From Carnegiea gigantea (taxonomy: Eukaryota; Streptophyta; Magnoliopsida; Caryophyllales; Cactaceae): a stretch of 64,000 nucleotides of DNA. The position numbers and the translations under genes are program-made. Each line of letters begins with the position of its first letter. Position 1 is the stretch's first letter. Under the pieces are notes generated by a model. The model did no database searches. It was not told the DNA's origin and saw nothing but the letters and a program-made list of their open reading frames with translations. Location of the stretch: contig JAKOGI010000576.1 in assembly GCA_029747015.1 (NCBI GenBank), positions 323,501 to 387,500 of the forward strand. Direction: 5' to 3'. Positions 10,597-22,407 of the stretch are shown piece by piece.

Positions 10597-11064
10597 AAAA
10601 ATCCCATCAGCAGGCGGGATATGGGGGTATGGTGTAGAAGCCTTACCCATGAATTGCAAAATAATTCAAAATTATAGAGACTCATTCTATTAGACCTTAG
10701 AGTTAAAAACCACCGACTACGTACTACTCCATTAGAATGGAGCGGAGGAAGTTTAGAGAAGCCTTTTGCTTTAGTCCGCTACAATCCAAGTTGGGGGAAA
10801 AAAAAATTCAAGCTTGCCTTTTCAGCTATACATATTATAGAAAAAGAAAAAGCTCTGTTGGGTTCAACAGAAAAACAGGAACCCCATTTTCCATTATGGG
10901 GAAAAATCACACCACCATAGCACAATCACACCAACATAGTCCGTAAAGGCAGAGGTAACCCACTGCGAGGAGTTGTTGTTGTATAGCACAATCACAGAAA
11001 TCTTCAGTAATTGAAGGCAAGAAGAACATAAACGGGCAAACGACGTAAAAGAGAGGGAAATTAC
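10597..11064. other. No gene seen; possible intron of the glycosylase fragment
   Basis: Mixed-composition DNA downstream (minus strand) of the GC-rich exon. A GT donor starts at 11064-11063 on the minus strand. I looked for a second exon beginning with a Trp codon after a CAG acceptor and found only an unconvincing candidate near 10970. Confidence 0.4.
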
Positions 11065-11534
11065 CGGCAATTGCAAAAAAGAATGCACTTGACCATATCC
11101 TCGAACAATGTAGGGGACCTAAAAACCCTCCCAAAACCCCTGGCTTTGGCTCCCGCATGCATTTCCTGGAACTCTAACGCCTTCGTTTCCTCCCTCTCCG
11201 ACAGCCTCAGCATCCTCCTGACCTGGGTCGTCAACGCCTCCTTGTCGGAGGGGGAAAGGTGGGGTGTGCCGTACACGCGTATGAAGAGCGCGTGTGGAAG
11301 CTCGAATATGCGGACGAGGGCGGAGTCGCGGCCGTCGGAGAGACAGAGAGGGCGGGTGAGGGACTTGGTAAGCGGGTCCCACTTGTTGGGAGCCATCATG
11401 AACAGGCCGTGGCTGCAAACGGCATTCTCAAGGTTGAAGGTGGCCATGGATGATCCTATGGGGACCTCTATATCGCAGAATATTGCTGCAGGGTGTGGCT
11501 GTGACTGACAAGATGTCCGTGAGGATGTCGCCAT
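11065..11534 (-). pseudogene. First exon of an HhH-GPD DNA glycosylase-like gene, probably truncated
   Basis: About 156 codons, clearly GC-richer than its surroundings. I chose the ATG at 11534 (MATSSRTS) over the one at 11576. Visible segments are NLENAVCSHGLFMMAPNKWDP, RPLCLSDGR, a basic LSPSDKEALTTQVRRMLRLSE stretch, and GFGRVFRSPTLFEDMVKCIL near the end. From memory these resemble the N-terminal region of plant base-excision-repair glycosylases of the OGG/AlkA-like type, upstream of the helix-hairpin-helix catalytic domain. A canonical donor (CCG|GTAA) follows at 11064. The catalytic exons are not recognisable within 1 kb downstream, so it is either a gene fragment or a gene whose later exons are lost. 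The upstream side is occupied by a MITE-like element. Confidence 0.55.
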
Positions 11535-11609
11535 TTCGATTGATAGTGTGGGAGACAATGCGAGTGAGACTTGCACAATGCTTAAGTCATAGATCTATGA
11601 GTATGCACG

Positions 11610-12134
11610 TCTAGTGGCAATCAAAATCGGTTAATTGAAACCTTAGCCAATAGAAAATGGTTAAATGAAAAGTTAGTTTGTAAAAATTATGAATTGAAAA
11701 TTATATTAAAATTTTTGGTTAATCAGAAAAAATGTGAATCGTAACTGAACTGAAAAACTCAGTTAATTGAATTTTCGGTTCGGTTATCGGTTAACCATTA
11801 ATTTAAATTTTTAATTTTTAATTTTCACTACTTTTTTTAATTAATTTAACTATTTGAGACACCAAATATTAATTTACACATTATTGTATGTTTAGTCTTA
11901 TCTTTAATAATTAAAAAATCTACAGTTGACCAATATTAAAATTTTTTTAATGAAAGTGTAATTTTTGGTTTCGGTTAACAGGCAGTTAACCGAATCTCAA
12001 ATGGCAGAACCAAAATCAAAATCGAAATCAAAACCGCAAAATTTTTTCTGTTCGATTAACCAGACCGAATTTTTTTTAAAAATCAAACGGGTTAACCGAT
12101 TTTTTGGTTTCGGTTTTTTTTACTCATCCCTAAT
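11610..12134. mobile_element. hAT-type MITE candidate rich in CGGTTAACC motifs
   Basis: About 525 bp dominated by variants of GGTTAACCG and TTTTCGGTT. It is bracketed by TATGCACG (11602-11609) and TATGCACT (12135-12142), a near-perfect 8-bp duplication as made by hAT transposases. Ends TAGTGGCAATCAAAA and TTTACTCATCCCTA are only loosely inverted. It belongs to the same kind as the clearer element at 27376-27972. Confidence 0.5.
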
Positions 12135-12142
12135 TATGCACT

Positions 12143-14700
12143 CCCTCAGTTTATGTTGATAAAAAAAAATTAAAAAAATATATGAAATATTACACTTCGA
12201 AAAATATATATGAATAAGATGTAGGAGCATACATTAATGAGTGTATCTAAGAAATTACCAAACTTGTAAGGTATATTGCTAGAGGTTGTGACCCCTTTTT
12301 TCACAACCGATGTGCAAACTGAAACAAAAGCGATGAAAAGAGAACTGCAATGCAGTCATTGGGCGAAGAATGGGACAAATCTGTCTTCTAGGTTTGCACA
12401 GTTTGGGTGTAATGGAAGAGATTAACTAGAAAATTTATAATAAGTTATCTTACTTTAAACACGTATGGGATTTCTATATTAATTACTAATTAAAATATTT
12501 ACACACCAATAATTTTGCTTTTGGAACTATTGGATGAGAATAATTTGATATTTATATTTGGTTACCCGCATTCTGACGTTTGAAGGATATTTATTTTTAA
12601 TATACCAATTGTGAATCAACAACACTTTGACTAACCAATTCAGTTATGCAATAATTTATTTAGCATTTGTGAATAATGGAGTTGGACAACTGAACAAAAT
12701 AAACAATTCCCATATAGTAAATAAATTATCATTTTTCAAGTTTATGGTTAGACGTGTATGTTATTTGATGATGCAATTAAAAAATTAATAACCCCGAATT
12801 TAGAAATTAATGAGGCTTTAACTTACTTACCACATCTAAATGGTGTTGTTGGAAAAAGTAAATGAACTTACACCATCAATACGTGATAAATAAATTAACA
12901 CCTGGTTCAATTCTCAAGTCAAAGTGTTCTTGACACGAAATTAGTATATTGAAAATAGACACATCCAAAGGTTGGAATACTGAGGGTCAAATTTTTAAAG
13001 TCAAATTATTCTTATCCAACATCCCCAAAGGTTAGTGATCTCCAAAATCCCTTACTATTAGTTTAAATTGTGAGTTAATTATTCTTAAATTGAAAAAAAT
13101 TTGATAATTCTCATTAATAAATACATTAATATTTGATAAAACATAAATCATAAATATAATATCTTGCTTTGTAACCGTCATAGTAATTTATTCTTTATTA
13201 ATGAGTACTATTATTGAAAATATTAATGTTATGAGTTTTGAATTTGATTGTACATAGCTTTCGAAATATTTTATTATCATAATCTTTATTAATCACTTTT
13301 ATATATATGTTGCTGCCAAATTTTGGTAACATTGGAAATTATGTATTTTTTTTTGGATGGATGGAAATCAAATTTTTTTTTTATTGTCTATATTATTTTT
13401 TAGTTAGAAAGGAAGAAAATAATACTATTGGAGGTGCTAGAAAAGGAATTAAAATGATATTTTAAGACACTTTAATGACAAGGATAAAAAAGAAAAAAGA
13501 AAATTTATGTGAAAGTGATAGGCTGAAATTGAATAAGAGAGTTCATTTTGTTTTAATATATTTATATAGATTTGATTTTTTTATAATTTGGTCAGCACGT
13601 AAAGCCAAGAGATATTGCTTAAGGAAGTTTCGACTGTCAACAAGGAGAACTTGCCCATGAACTTCCTAAACTAACATCCTAGGATACAAAATAACTGTAT
13701 CAAATAATGTAATTCGAGAATAATTAACAACTTTCCTAAGAATAAAAAACCTCAAAATCAATAACAGCAACGTAATCCTTGGAATAAGTCCTCAAGAATC
13801 TTTATTAATCTTTTAAGATATGGAAGATTCACTACCTTGTCCTGCCTAGTTTTTTTGTTCCTCCTTCATTTCTTAAACTTTTGATGTTTACTTTGTTGCC
13901 ACCACTTGATAGACCTGAGAATAGTACCTCTCCAAGACTTGTTGTTTGGCCGTAGAACAAAAGAAGCATCAATCTTCTCTAAAACTCATGCTTATCGTCC
14001 TTTACAAGCAAAAATCCCATCAATGGAAATTAAAGATTACTCCACCTAATTGAAACCACTTCCCTTATGAGCCCTTGTATTTATGCCCATTTCAAACTCG
14101 CTCCTGAACTCCAACATTTTCCTTCATAGTTAAATCCGTATGTTGGGCTTCATTAAGTTATGTCAACTCCCCCACATCTGATTTATCAATCTAATGAACT
14201 CATATAGTTATCCAACCCATAGTTTGAGGGTGAAATTACCCTAGAGGCTAACCTCAACATAGTGATTCATCGGATTTCTAACATAAATAGACAGTAAGCT
14301 TTCTTAATCATATGTGAGAAGTGTGAAGCCTTTGAATTAGTTTTATCCACATCAGCCATATACTCTGTATAAGCCCAAGACTGTGTAGGTGATAAATTGA
14401 CCCTATCCTCCATGCATGCCATAGTTTTCAAATCAAGGGGTTTACTCGAAACCTTCTCACAAGATGTAGAGTCTAAAGCCATGTCTTAACGTTCATGATT
14501 TGACACATTCAATTCAACTTTGTGCACTTTCCCTATTTTCTCAACTATACTTGAACCTCGACATGGTCTCTTGCTTGAGAGAGCTTCATCATGCTCCTCA
14601 GAACCAAGCTCCCTTTTTTTAAATCAATAATATCTCAACTTCAGGTAACAAAGATGTGTGTATTCTTAGTTGCGTCACTAAGATTAGAAATTTACGGGAG
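12143..14700. other. AT-rich intergenic DNA, nothing recognised
   Basis: Very AT-rich, no open frame above about 70 codons with any familiar motif and no clear repeat structure. The 71-codon minus frame at 14267-14482 carries no motif I know; it lies just downstream of the TPR relics and could be part of the same dead gene. Confidence 0.5.
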
Positions 14701-14740
14701 CGCGTTATCAAGATGAGTTGACCAACCTAATTTCAAAGGA

Positions 14741-15280
14741 TCAAATTTCACTGCACTAACTATGCTGACCAAGGCCTCATATTGGGATTAAAGACCAAGC
14801 TCTTCATGTTCTGTTAGACCTTTCCCACAAGCAGGGTAGCACATTTCTTCTATTTAATTCCTTTTGGACTTCATCATTCTTAGGGTCAAATTTGAGGGCA
14901 ATAAGAATGTCTTTGTGGGTTTCCTCCACCATGCCCAAATTCATAAGAGCCCAAGCTCTTCTAGCTAAGCCTAAACATTGTCCAATTCCAATCTAAGAGC
15001 TAGATCAAAATGATCTCTAGTTGCCTCATAGTCACACAATTTTAACCAACAAGTAGCAAGATTAAGATTAAAAGGAGATGTCAAGATCCTCCCTCAGACT
15101 ATCCTCCTCCTTAGTTAAGGGGGAACAACAACACAAAGATAATTGATGAAATTTATCATCACTATTAATAGTGAATCTATAACTGTTGTTTTTGAAAAAG
15201 TAATTTTCCTCATCCTTCAACAATGAAAATGTTGTGAAAGTAATCTTGTGGTCATCCATCTCTATAATATCATTTCTGAC
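14741..15280 (-). pseudogene. TPR-domain pseudogene fragment, copy 1
   Basis: On the minus strand, in shifting frames, one reads NLNLATCWLKLCDYEATRDH, then after stops and a frameshift RAWALMNLGMVEE and KDILIALKFDPKNDEVQKEL. The spacing of Ala, Gly, Leu, Asp-Pro-x-Asn fits tetratricopeptide repeats of the kind found in FKBP-type immunophilins and other Hsp90 co-chaperones. An in-frame piece at 15068-15259 ends DLDISF just before the TPR part. Frames are broken at several points, so it is not functional. The gene family is an inference from pattern only. Confidence 0.4.
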
Positions 15281-15533
15281 ATCCTTATCAAATTGCTCAT
15301 GAATCTAAGATTCTAAAAAACCAGCAATCAAAGAGTAGGAAGAAGAATCTGTCGGTATTTAGCTATGAAGAGTCTAGGTTTGGAATTATGAATTTAGGAC
15401 AGTAAGCCGCTACACACCATAATAAAACAAATGGTACTATGTGCTGGAGACACTCTATAATAAAACCCACAAAATAAAGGAAATTTGTGGGAATGTGCAG
15501 TCAAGGTGAGGTGAATAACCTAATTTCAAAGGA

Positions 15534-15985
15534 TCAAATTTCACTATACTAACTATGCTGGTCAAGGCTTCACATTGGGATTTAAGACCATGCTCTTCTT
15601 GTTCCTTTAGACCTTTGCCACAGGCAGGGCAGTACATTTCTTGTACTTAATTCCTTTTGGACTGCATCATTCTTAGGGCCAAATTTGAGGGTCATAAGAA
15701 CGTCCTTGTGGGTTTTCTCCACCATACCCAAATTCATAGAGCCTAAAGCTCTTATAAGTTAAGCCTTAATTAATGGCCAATCTAAAAGCGTTGTATTTGA
15801 AAATCTAATTTCCTTCACCCTTCCATGATTAAGATGTTATGAGAGCAATCTTGTGGTCATCCATCTTTATATATTATTTCTCACATCCTCCTCAAATTGT
15901 TCATGGATATAAGATTCTAAATAACTAGCAATCAAATAGTAGGAAGAAGAATCCGTCGACACTTAGCTGTGAGGAGTCTAGGTCA
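15534..15985 (-). pseudogene. TPR-domain pseudogene fragment, copy 2 (tandem duplicate)
   Basis: This repeats the previous segment with the same order: GMVEKTHKDVLMTLKF and KNDAVQKELSTRNVLPCLW are legible. The offset between copies is 793 bp at one end and 605 bp at the other, so this copy has lost about 190 bp. The duplicated tract includes the non-coding stretch ending GAGTCTAGG near 15375 and 15980. Confidence 0.4.
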
Positions 15986-15989
15986 GGAA

Positions 15990-18557
15990 TTCTACATTTT
16001 GGCCACTAAATATCTATATGCCACAACCACAACTAACGGTACTAGGTGTTGGAGGCACTCTATAATAGAACCAACAAAATAAAGTAAAGATATATGAAAC
16101 TATGAAGTAAGAAACACTCCAATCTAGAAAGCTAGAGTTCAAGGGAATAGAAAACCAGAGGAGTGCAAAAACTAACAATAAATGAAGGATATTGGTAGGG
16201 ATTTTTATATGATTGCTAACAAAATTTTAGTCTTCCTACTATAAAAGTCTTACGAAATTTTACATTCTTAAAATTTCATAAGAAAAGTCCACATTTTACT
16301 TATCCTAACCTTTGCTATTATTTTGAAAATAATCCAAATCACTAAGAGCACCCCAACTCCACACATTCCCATGTCTCCAACTAATTGGAGGTCATCTACA
16401 AGGCGGATGAGTGAAGTGGGAATATATGATAGCCCATGCAATATTAGATGGGAGCGAGCAAGTAGTTACCAATTTTAATATCAGCAACCACCCGAAACCC
16501 TAATGACCATGAATTCTCAAATTCTGCAACTTTAATGTGATGAAGTTAGCATACAAGGAGAAGAGAATAATGAAGTAGTTAATTAGACAACAATAGAAGG
16601 AATGTTCCAGTATAAGGAAAACACAGCTAATTAGAATTAGAAAGAAGACTTGACCTTAGTTAGTGCATGGTAAAAATCATTATGGATCCTGTCGTTGAAA
16701 CTGAAAAAAAGCTTCAAATTTTTGGGACCAAGCCACATGAGTATTCTAAAGAAGCTATAACACACTATCACAACTATAATTGGTCAATACTATGATCAAT
16801 CAGTGTCTATAAAGCCCGTTGGAGCAAAAATTAAAAAGGGCTATGAAGTTGTCCAATTAGTGTCTGTTCACAGACTGATTATTTAAGTGAGACGCAAGGG
16901 GCATACTTAAGGATAGAGAAAGGGAATTGCAATTTTAGGCATGCTTGGAGAATGTTACGTTATGAAACAAAATGGCAAAGTTATGGAATAAAAAATAAAA
17001 AATAAAAGTCAGAGATGACTAACTTTTAAAGAGAATAAAAAATGCTGATGGAGGAATATCCTTAAACCTAGATGAATCACTAATTATAGGGGCAACAAAA
17101 CTAAGGGTCAAATATCCTGCTATAATGGATGCTACAAAAAGAGAGATATAAGTCAAAGTAAGATCACCCACTACCACTATACTATTCAATGATGCTGTAC
17201 AAAATACAAAAGCAAGATTCATTGGAAAAACTTTCATATTTCAAGCAAAGTGAATGTGGGTGATCAATCATGACAAAAAAAGCTCCCAGATGTGGAAGAT
17301 GCTACAAGAGAGCCAGTTATGCAAGAGCAAAGGGATTTAGTGGAGAATATGAGAAACTATTTGAAAATTAGTATGCTAAATATACCAATCTAATTTTTTT
17401 TTCCATTTATTTAGATTTCAAGCTGTACACTCGACAAGAATGTTATTTTTCTTAAATTACAAACTACGTAACTTATAATATAATTTGTTGTTGAATGAAA
17501 TTAATGTAGTTTGTTGCATGACAATAACATATACGTCTGCTTTTAATATTTTGTACATTTTGATGACTTGCTTTATAAGCACTATCATCTCAATTTTTAT
17601 TGATACCATCCATGTGTTATCAATTAGCACAATTTTCTTGGTATGCAAAGGTAGTCTTTATTAAGCTAGTTGTAATCCATAACTTTTTTTTATATTCTAA
17701 TGATGTATAAGATGCGCCCATTTTTCTCTCTATATGCATGAAGCTGTTCTCTATTTTATGCTATCTCTGAAACTTCACATAAATCTAAAAAATGGGAAGC
17801 CTTTTTATCAAGATTTGAAGTTTGACATTTATAAAGCTATTATGGAAGTTATTCCGCAAAAGCAACATCTGACTCATTTGTAAGATAGATGAAATTGTTA
17901 GTGTAATTATACCTATCTAGCACAGAAGGTGCCATAAGTTCTAGAACTAATCAACGTCCAAGAACAAATGTCCTGAATATACTATTGATTGATTCAAAAG
18001 ATGACTTGAACGCATAGCATCAAGGATAGTTTAAGTAATATCATCTTTGATAGCATCAAATACTGATGAATAAATAACGGGGAGTATGCATTGGCACCTA
18101 ACTAAATTAGGACCATCTATTTAGGAAAAAAGTTGTATATACCGTATCCAATTGCCTTCCTTCAATGGTACAGGTTTGTAAGTTTTTTTTTTTTTTTCAT
18201 CATTTTGTGTTTGCTTTGTAGTACTAGTTTCCTTGATTGGAAACATAATTTTGTTTAGGAATATTGTAAGAAGCCCTTAGACAAAGCTAACAAAAAATAT
18301 CAATAATAGGTAGCTAAAATTGAAAAGTTTGTAGAGTTATGTACTTGTCTATATACGATACAAGAGAAATAGGTTCGCTTCTAAAGGACAAATGATATAT
18401 AGTTATAGAATATGCAAATAAGATTATCACTATCTCTGCCCCTTAAAAAAACCTTTATCACTAGCGATGGTTGTCGAGTATAATATGGTGTTGATTTTGG
18501 TTACACCAAACCAATTAAGAGTAATGATATATGAAGAGCTTAATCCACAGAACATGT
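15990..18557. other. AT-rich intergenic DNA, one hydrophobic ORF
   Basis: No repeat boundary or gene recognised. A 72-codon minus frame (17019-17237) is strongly hydrophobic with two possible membrane spans (around SIVVVGDLTLTYISLFVASI). A sequence like an intron end (TTTTTGTAG) occurs inside it, so it may be spurious. Confidence 0.4.
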
Positions 18558-18584
18558 TTGTTAGTAACCTTGATTATTGAGCAT

Positions 18585-19745
18585 TGTTAGGCAATAATTT
18601 ATCATATTTTACATGCCCCTTTCACCTAATTTTAGCTCGTATTATAATATAATCTTTAGGATTTTCACTTGTTTTATTTACTTTTGTAGGTAATAACCTC
18701 AATCGAGCAAAAACCCAATGAAAAGACGGACAAGAAGAGCAAAAGAAGGCAAGAAGTGACGACAGGAGGCCGCGTCACCATGCCAGAGATGTGGCACGAC
18801 CGTTTGGCACGGTCGTGTCGCCTCCTTGCCGCTCGCTCGCCCGATTTTCTATTTAAGCCCCTTTTAGGCATTTTTGTTTGGGACCTCCATGGGCTCTCCT
18901 GTAGCGACTTTTTGGGAGTTTTTATGTTAGGATTAGCCAATAAAAATCCCATTGGGGAATTAGATTAGAATTTATCTCTAGTTGTTTGGATTCAAACTTG
19001 TGGATTCTCAAGTTCATTCGATCAACATGAGTTTTCTCTTCTCTTGCTTTCTTTATTTTGTATGTTTGTGTTCATGTTTTGTTTTATATGCTTTTGTAAT
19101 GTTTATAGATTATAGTTGTGAATTTGGATTGTGATTAGCCTTGTGATGACTAATTGATTGTTGTTAGACCTTTGCCCCTCTTGCTCATGCTAGAATTTAA
19201 GGTTTTCTCTCACGCCTACCATGTGTTCGATGAAATGCTTGAAAGAGCTTTCATCTATATTTTGGGGCAATTGACTTATGCGGAGAGGTGGGGTTGATTG
19301 TCTAGTATGGGTAGAGTGAATGGCTGAGATTGGGACATGAAAATAGTCTCGTCACTGGTTAGGTCAAGGGTTATCAACCTAGTAGTTTAGTCGAATTAAT
19401 CCCATAAAAATAGGTGGTTAGAACAACTAGCCTAGCCTATTGACCCTTGAGAGAGGGCTTGGATGGTCTCAACGACGCAACCGATCAACCTCGAATACTA
19501 GTATAACTTAGAAAAGTGAAGATTTAACTTGATCAGCTGGTTTATCTCAAGTTTAATCATAATCGCAGTCCTTCAGTTATTCTAGTAGTTTAGTTCTATT
19601 TTCTATTCTTTCAGTTTTGCCTAACTTGAGATACTTTAGTTAGCTCCGGTGCTTGAAAACCCAATTCTCTGCAGACGACACCCCGAGTACTCAATGATAC
19701 ACCTTGCACTTGGGGTTTATAAATATTAAAACGTTTTTCCTAACA
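18585..19745 (+). repeat. Array LTR 1
   Basis: It is 1161 bp and starts TGTTAGGCAATAA. It has a TATA-like TATTTAAG at 18850-18857 and, upstream of it, a hairpin CACGACCGT (18795-18803), 5-base loop, ACGGTCGTG (18809-18817). It is preceded by TSD AGCAT. Confidence 0.93.
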
Positions 19746-19751
19746 AGTTTT

Positions 19752-19770
19752 TGGCGCCGTTGTCGGGAAG
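19752..19770 (+). other. Primer-binding site, tRNA-Asp (unit 1)
   Basis: TGGCGCCGTTGTCGGGAAG lies six bases after LTR 1. Plant tRNA-Asp predicts TGGCGCCGTTGCCGGGGA. The other units have one at 23599 (mutated to TGACGCC), 28189, 32186 (TGGCACC) and 35447 (TGGTGCC). Units 1 and 3 keep the first seven bases; units 2, 4 and 5 each carry a substitution. Confidence 0.88.
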
Positions 19771-19853
19771 TTGGCATTTTTCAATATTAGAGTTTACTTA
19801 GGCATTTCGGGACTAGGCTTTATTTTTTAAAAAAAAAAAAACTCAAAAAAAAA

Positions 19854-21024
19854 ATGTCTTTTTCCCACTTTGCTCAATATGAGCGTGAATTGTTTTGGAG
19901 TTACTACGATAGATTACTTGCTTTTCTTGCTTATTGCGATTTTCATTTGTAACAATGGGAAATTTTTAACACAATTTATGAGGGTGTGAATTGTGAGACC
20001 CGTACTCTCTTAGAAAATTGGGATTTTTGTGCTAAAAATGTTGATAAAACTTGGGATTTTCTTGATTGGTTGGCTCAGGATACTTACGAATGTGAGAGTA
20101 GTTGCGCTAATTCATACATCACTCCCCCTTACGTCCCTGATTATCCTCCTCCTATGTGTGAAATTTGCCATTATTCTGGCCATGATAGTAATTCTTGTCC
20201 CTATTATATTTCTGATGAGGGCTTTGCTAGACTTAACAATATGATAGAAACAATGAATGAGCAACAGATTGAATTTGTTAATAAAATGCTGGAGTATGAC
20301 CTATCACCTTATCCCTTTCCTAATAATACCCTTAGGGACAATACAACGTTCGTCATGACCTTTCTTAATAAACCTTCTCCTTTAGCTCAGTCAACGGAGT
20401 TCGAGATAGGTGAGACCTTTGGTATTAGTGCTAATGTTGATAAGGATGATACTTGTTCTGAGTCAGGCAATGTTTTTATTGAGGTGCGTGATCTTCATGG
20501 GACTCCCGTAGGGACTTCATGTGTGGATGTTGTGGCTGCGGAGCCAGCTAGTCCTGATATTGTTGATAACATATCCCTCAACCCTCTTGATTCATTCCAT
20601 GCTTATCTTTCATGTTCACCACCCTCCTCTTCCCCTGCATGTTGTGATATGTTACTTATTGAATCTCATATGACACTTGAGGGGAATGAGATTGACTGTT
20701 TCGAGTCTTTAGGTACCTTTAGGGGATACAACCCTCCTTGATCCTTATAGTCTATACCTAGAGGACATGCCTGGAAAAATCATGTTAACTATTGCGTTTG
20801 ATTATTCTACTGATTTCTCCAAGGCATTTGATAAGTTTAGAAGAGTACTTGCTATCATTCCTAGATTTACATTTGGGTGCTCTTACTTATATTCATCTGA
20901 GTTACACACTCAGGTGTTCGATAAGCTCTTACGAGCTTTGACGGCATCCGAATTGGTAACTTGGGTCTTAAGAGATGAGGAGTGTCTGATGCTCCTCGAG
21001 CCTCCCATCGCACCATTTTGGTGA
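19854..21024 (+). pseudogene. Gag-like ORF, unit 1
   Basis: It starts MSFSHFAQYERELFWSYYD. A CCHC knuckle CEICHYSGHDSNSC (C-x2-C-x4-H-x4-C) is intact. Downstream is an acidic/Ser-rich middle and a conserved C-terminal block from MPGKIMLTIAFDYSTDFSK to LEPPIAPF. Three defects are visible: UAA at 19950-19952 (codon 33), a one-base loss between 20741 and 20767, and an in-frame deletion of about 130 bp after codon 150 compared with unit 4. Position after the primer site and the knuckle argue for gag. I do not recognise a capsid domain. Confidence 0.7.
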
Positions 21025-22407
21025 GGCATAGTTTGGGTACAATTAGTACCTAACCTGGGATGATTGCTCTAACTCTTCTCCTTTCTTTTTATTTTCTTTA
21101 TTTTCTTTTGTTTAGTTATGGATATTAGGTTGCGTAGTTGTAGATATTAGGTTGTACTTTTGTGGTTATCATTTTGAGGAGATACTTAGGAATTTATTGA
21201 GCCAGTTGATGGCTATAACCACCTTTTGTATGTCTTTGTACATAGTTGTGGTTTTTGTGTATTTTAGTTTTTTTTTTGTACATATATATTTTGTTGATGT
21301 GGTAGCTTCTCGGCTCCCAATGAGGAAATTGTGAGATCTGGGTGTGGCAGAGGATAAGCTACACTTTAATCTTTTAAAAAAGGAAAAGAGAGGAAATATT
21401 TTTCAAAAAAATATAAAAAATACAAAACAAATTATTTGTTTCTGACTTATTTTTGGGGAATCCTGTGCTATTTTGACTGACTTTGATCCCTTGTACCTTA
21501 GCTATTAGCTTATACATAAGTAAGTTGTTCATGATAGATCTTTGTCCTAAGTGTGTCATTCTTGGTCCCAATTCTAACCCTAACAGTTTGTTGTAGCTGT
21601 GTAATCCAATTCTTGTGTACACTTCATTATTATCTGAGGGTCTTAGTCTTTCTTGATTGACTCTCCCACCTATTTTTGACACGATTACTTTAATTTTTGT
21701 CCGTATTCAAAAAAAAATGAAAAAAAGGAGAAAAAGAAAAATATAAAATAAGGAATGACCAGTATCGCTTTGAGGCACGCGCTACTAGGCATTGCCCTTT
21801 GAGGTAATACTACTACTGGGTGTTATCTTTTGAGGCAATACTGCTACTGGGAAAGCTTGCTTCCTGTGTTAACAAGTTAATAGGGTAGCATGTGTCAGTC
21901 AGGTGGGAACGAGTTTGATTTTGGTAAGCTTTAGTCCTAGGATGATGATACACATGCACACCAAGCACCAGGATGGATTTCAAGTTTTGATGTACAGCGG
22001 GGTGAAAAGTTGGAGCTTTGAGGTCATGTATGTGGATAGAGAGTCTTGATATGTACATTCTATTTATATACAGGCTAATATCTTTGTTGCATTGGTTATT
22101 TGGTTGATTAGAATGTGTACAGTTCTTTCCCTTGCATATATTTGCGCCTTGTTTGTATATCTATTTTGTTTTCTTTGTTTTTCCTTTATGCTTTTCCACT
22201 TATTGTCATTTTTCAAGATTTCGTGAATATATCTTCTGCAAACCCTCACGAGACCTTACTCGTCCAGTTGGTGGAACCAAGGGGTTTAAAGGGGCTTGTA
22301 GCACATGCTAAATGCAACAGCGATTCCTGCGAAAGTGAGTTAGATTCCGAGATTAGTTTTTCTTTTGTTTTACTTGAGGACGAGCAAAAGATAGGTGTGG
22401 GGGTATT
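21025..22407 (+). other. Unit 1 long 3' untranslated tract
   Basis: Repeat-poor, AT-rich, conserved in all units. It includes short direct repeats of CCTTTGAGGTAATACTAC and CTTTTGAGGCAATACTGC near 21795-21850 and ends in the purine tract before TGTTAGG at 22408. A 101-codon frame at 22115-22420 runs through the purine tract into LTR 2 and is similar in units 2 and 3. Confidence 0.6.

Noticed and set aside
17019..17237. Membrane-protein exon
   Set aside because: Hydrophobic, but no family recognised, no continuing exons, and an intron-end-like sequence inside; AT-rich DNA readily gives such frames.
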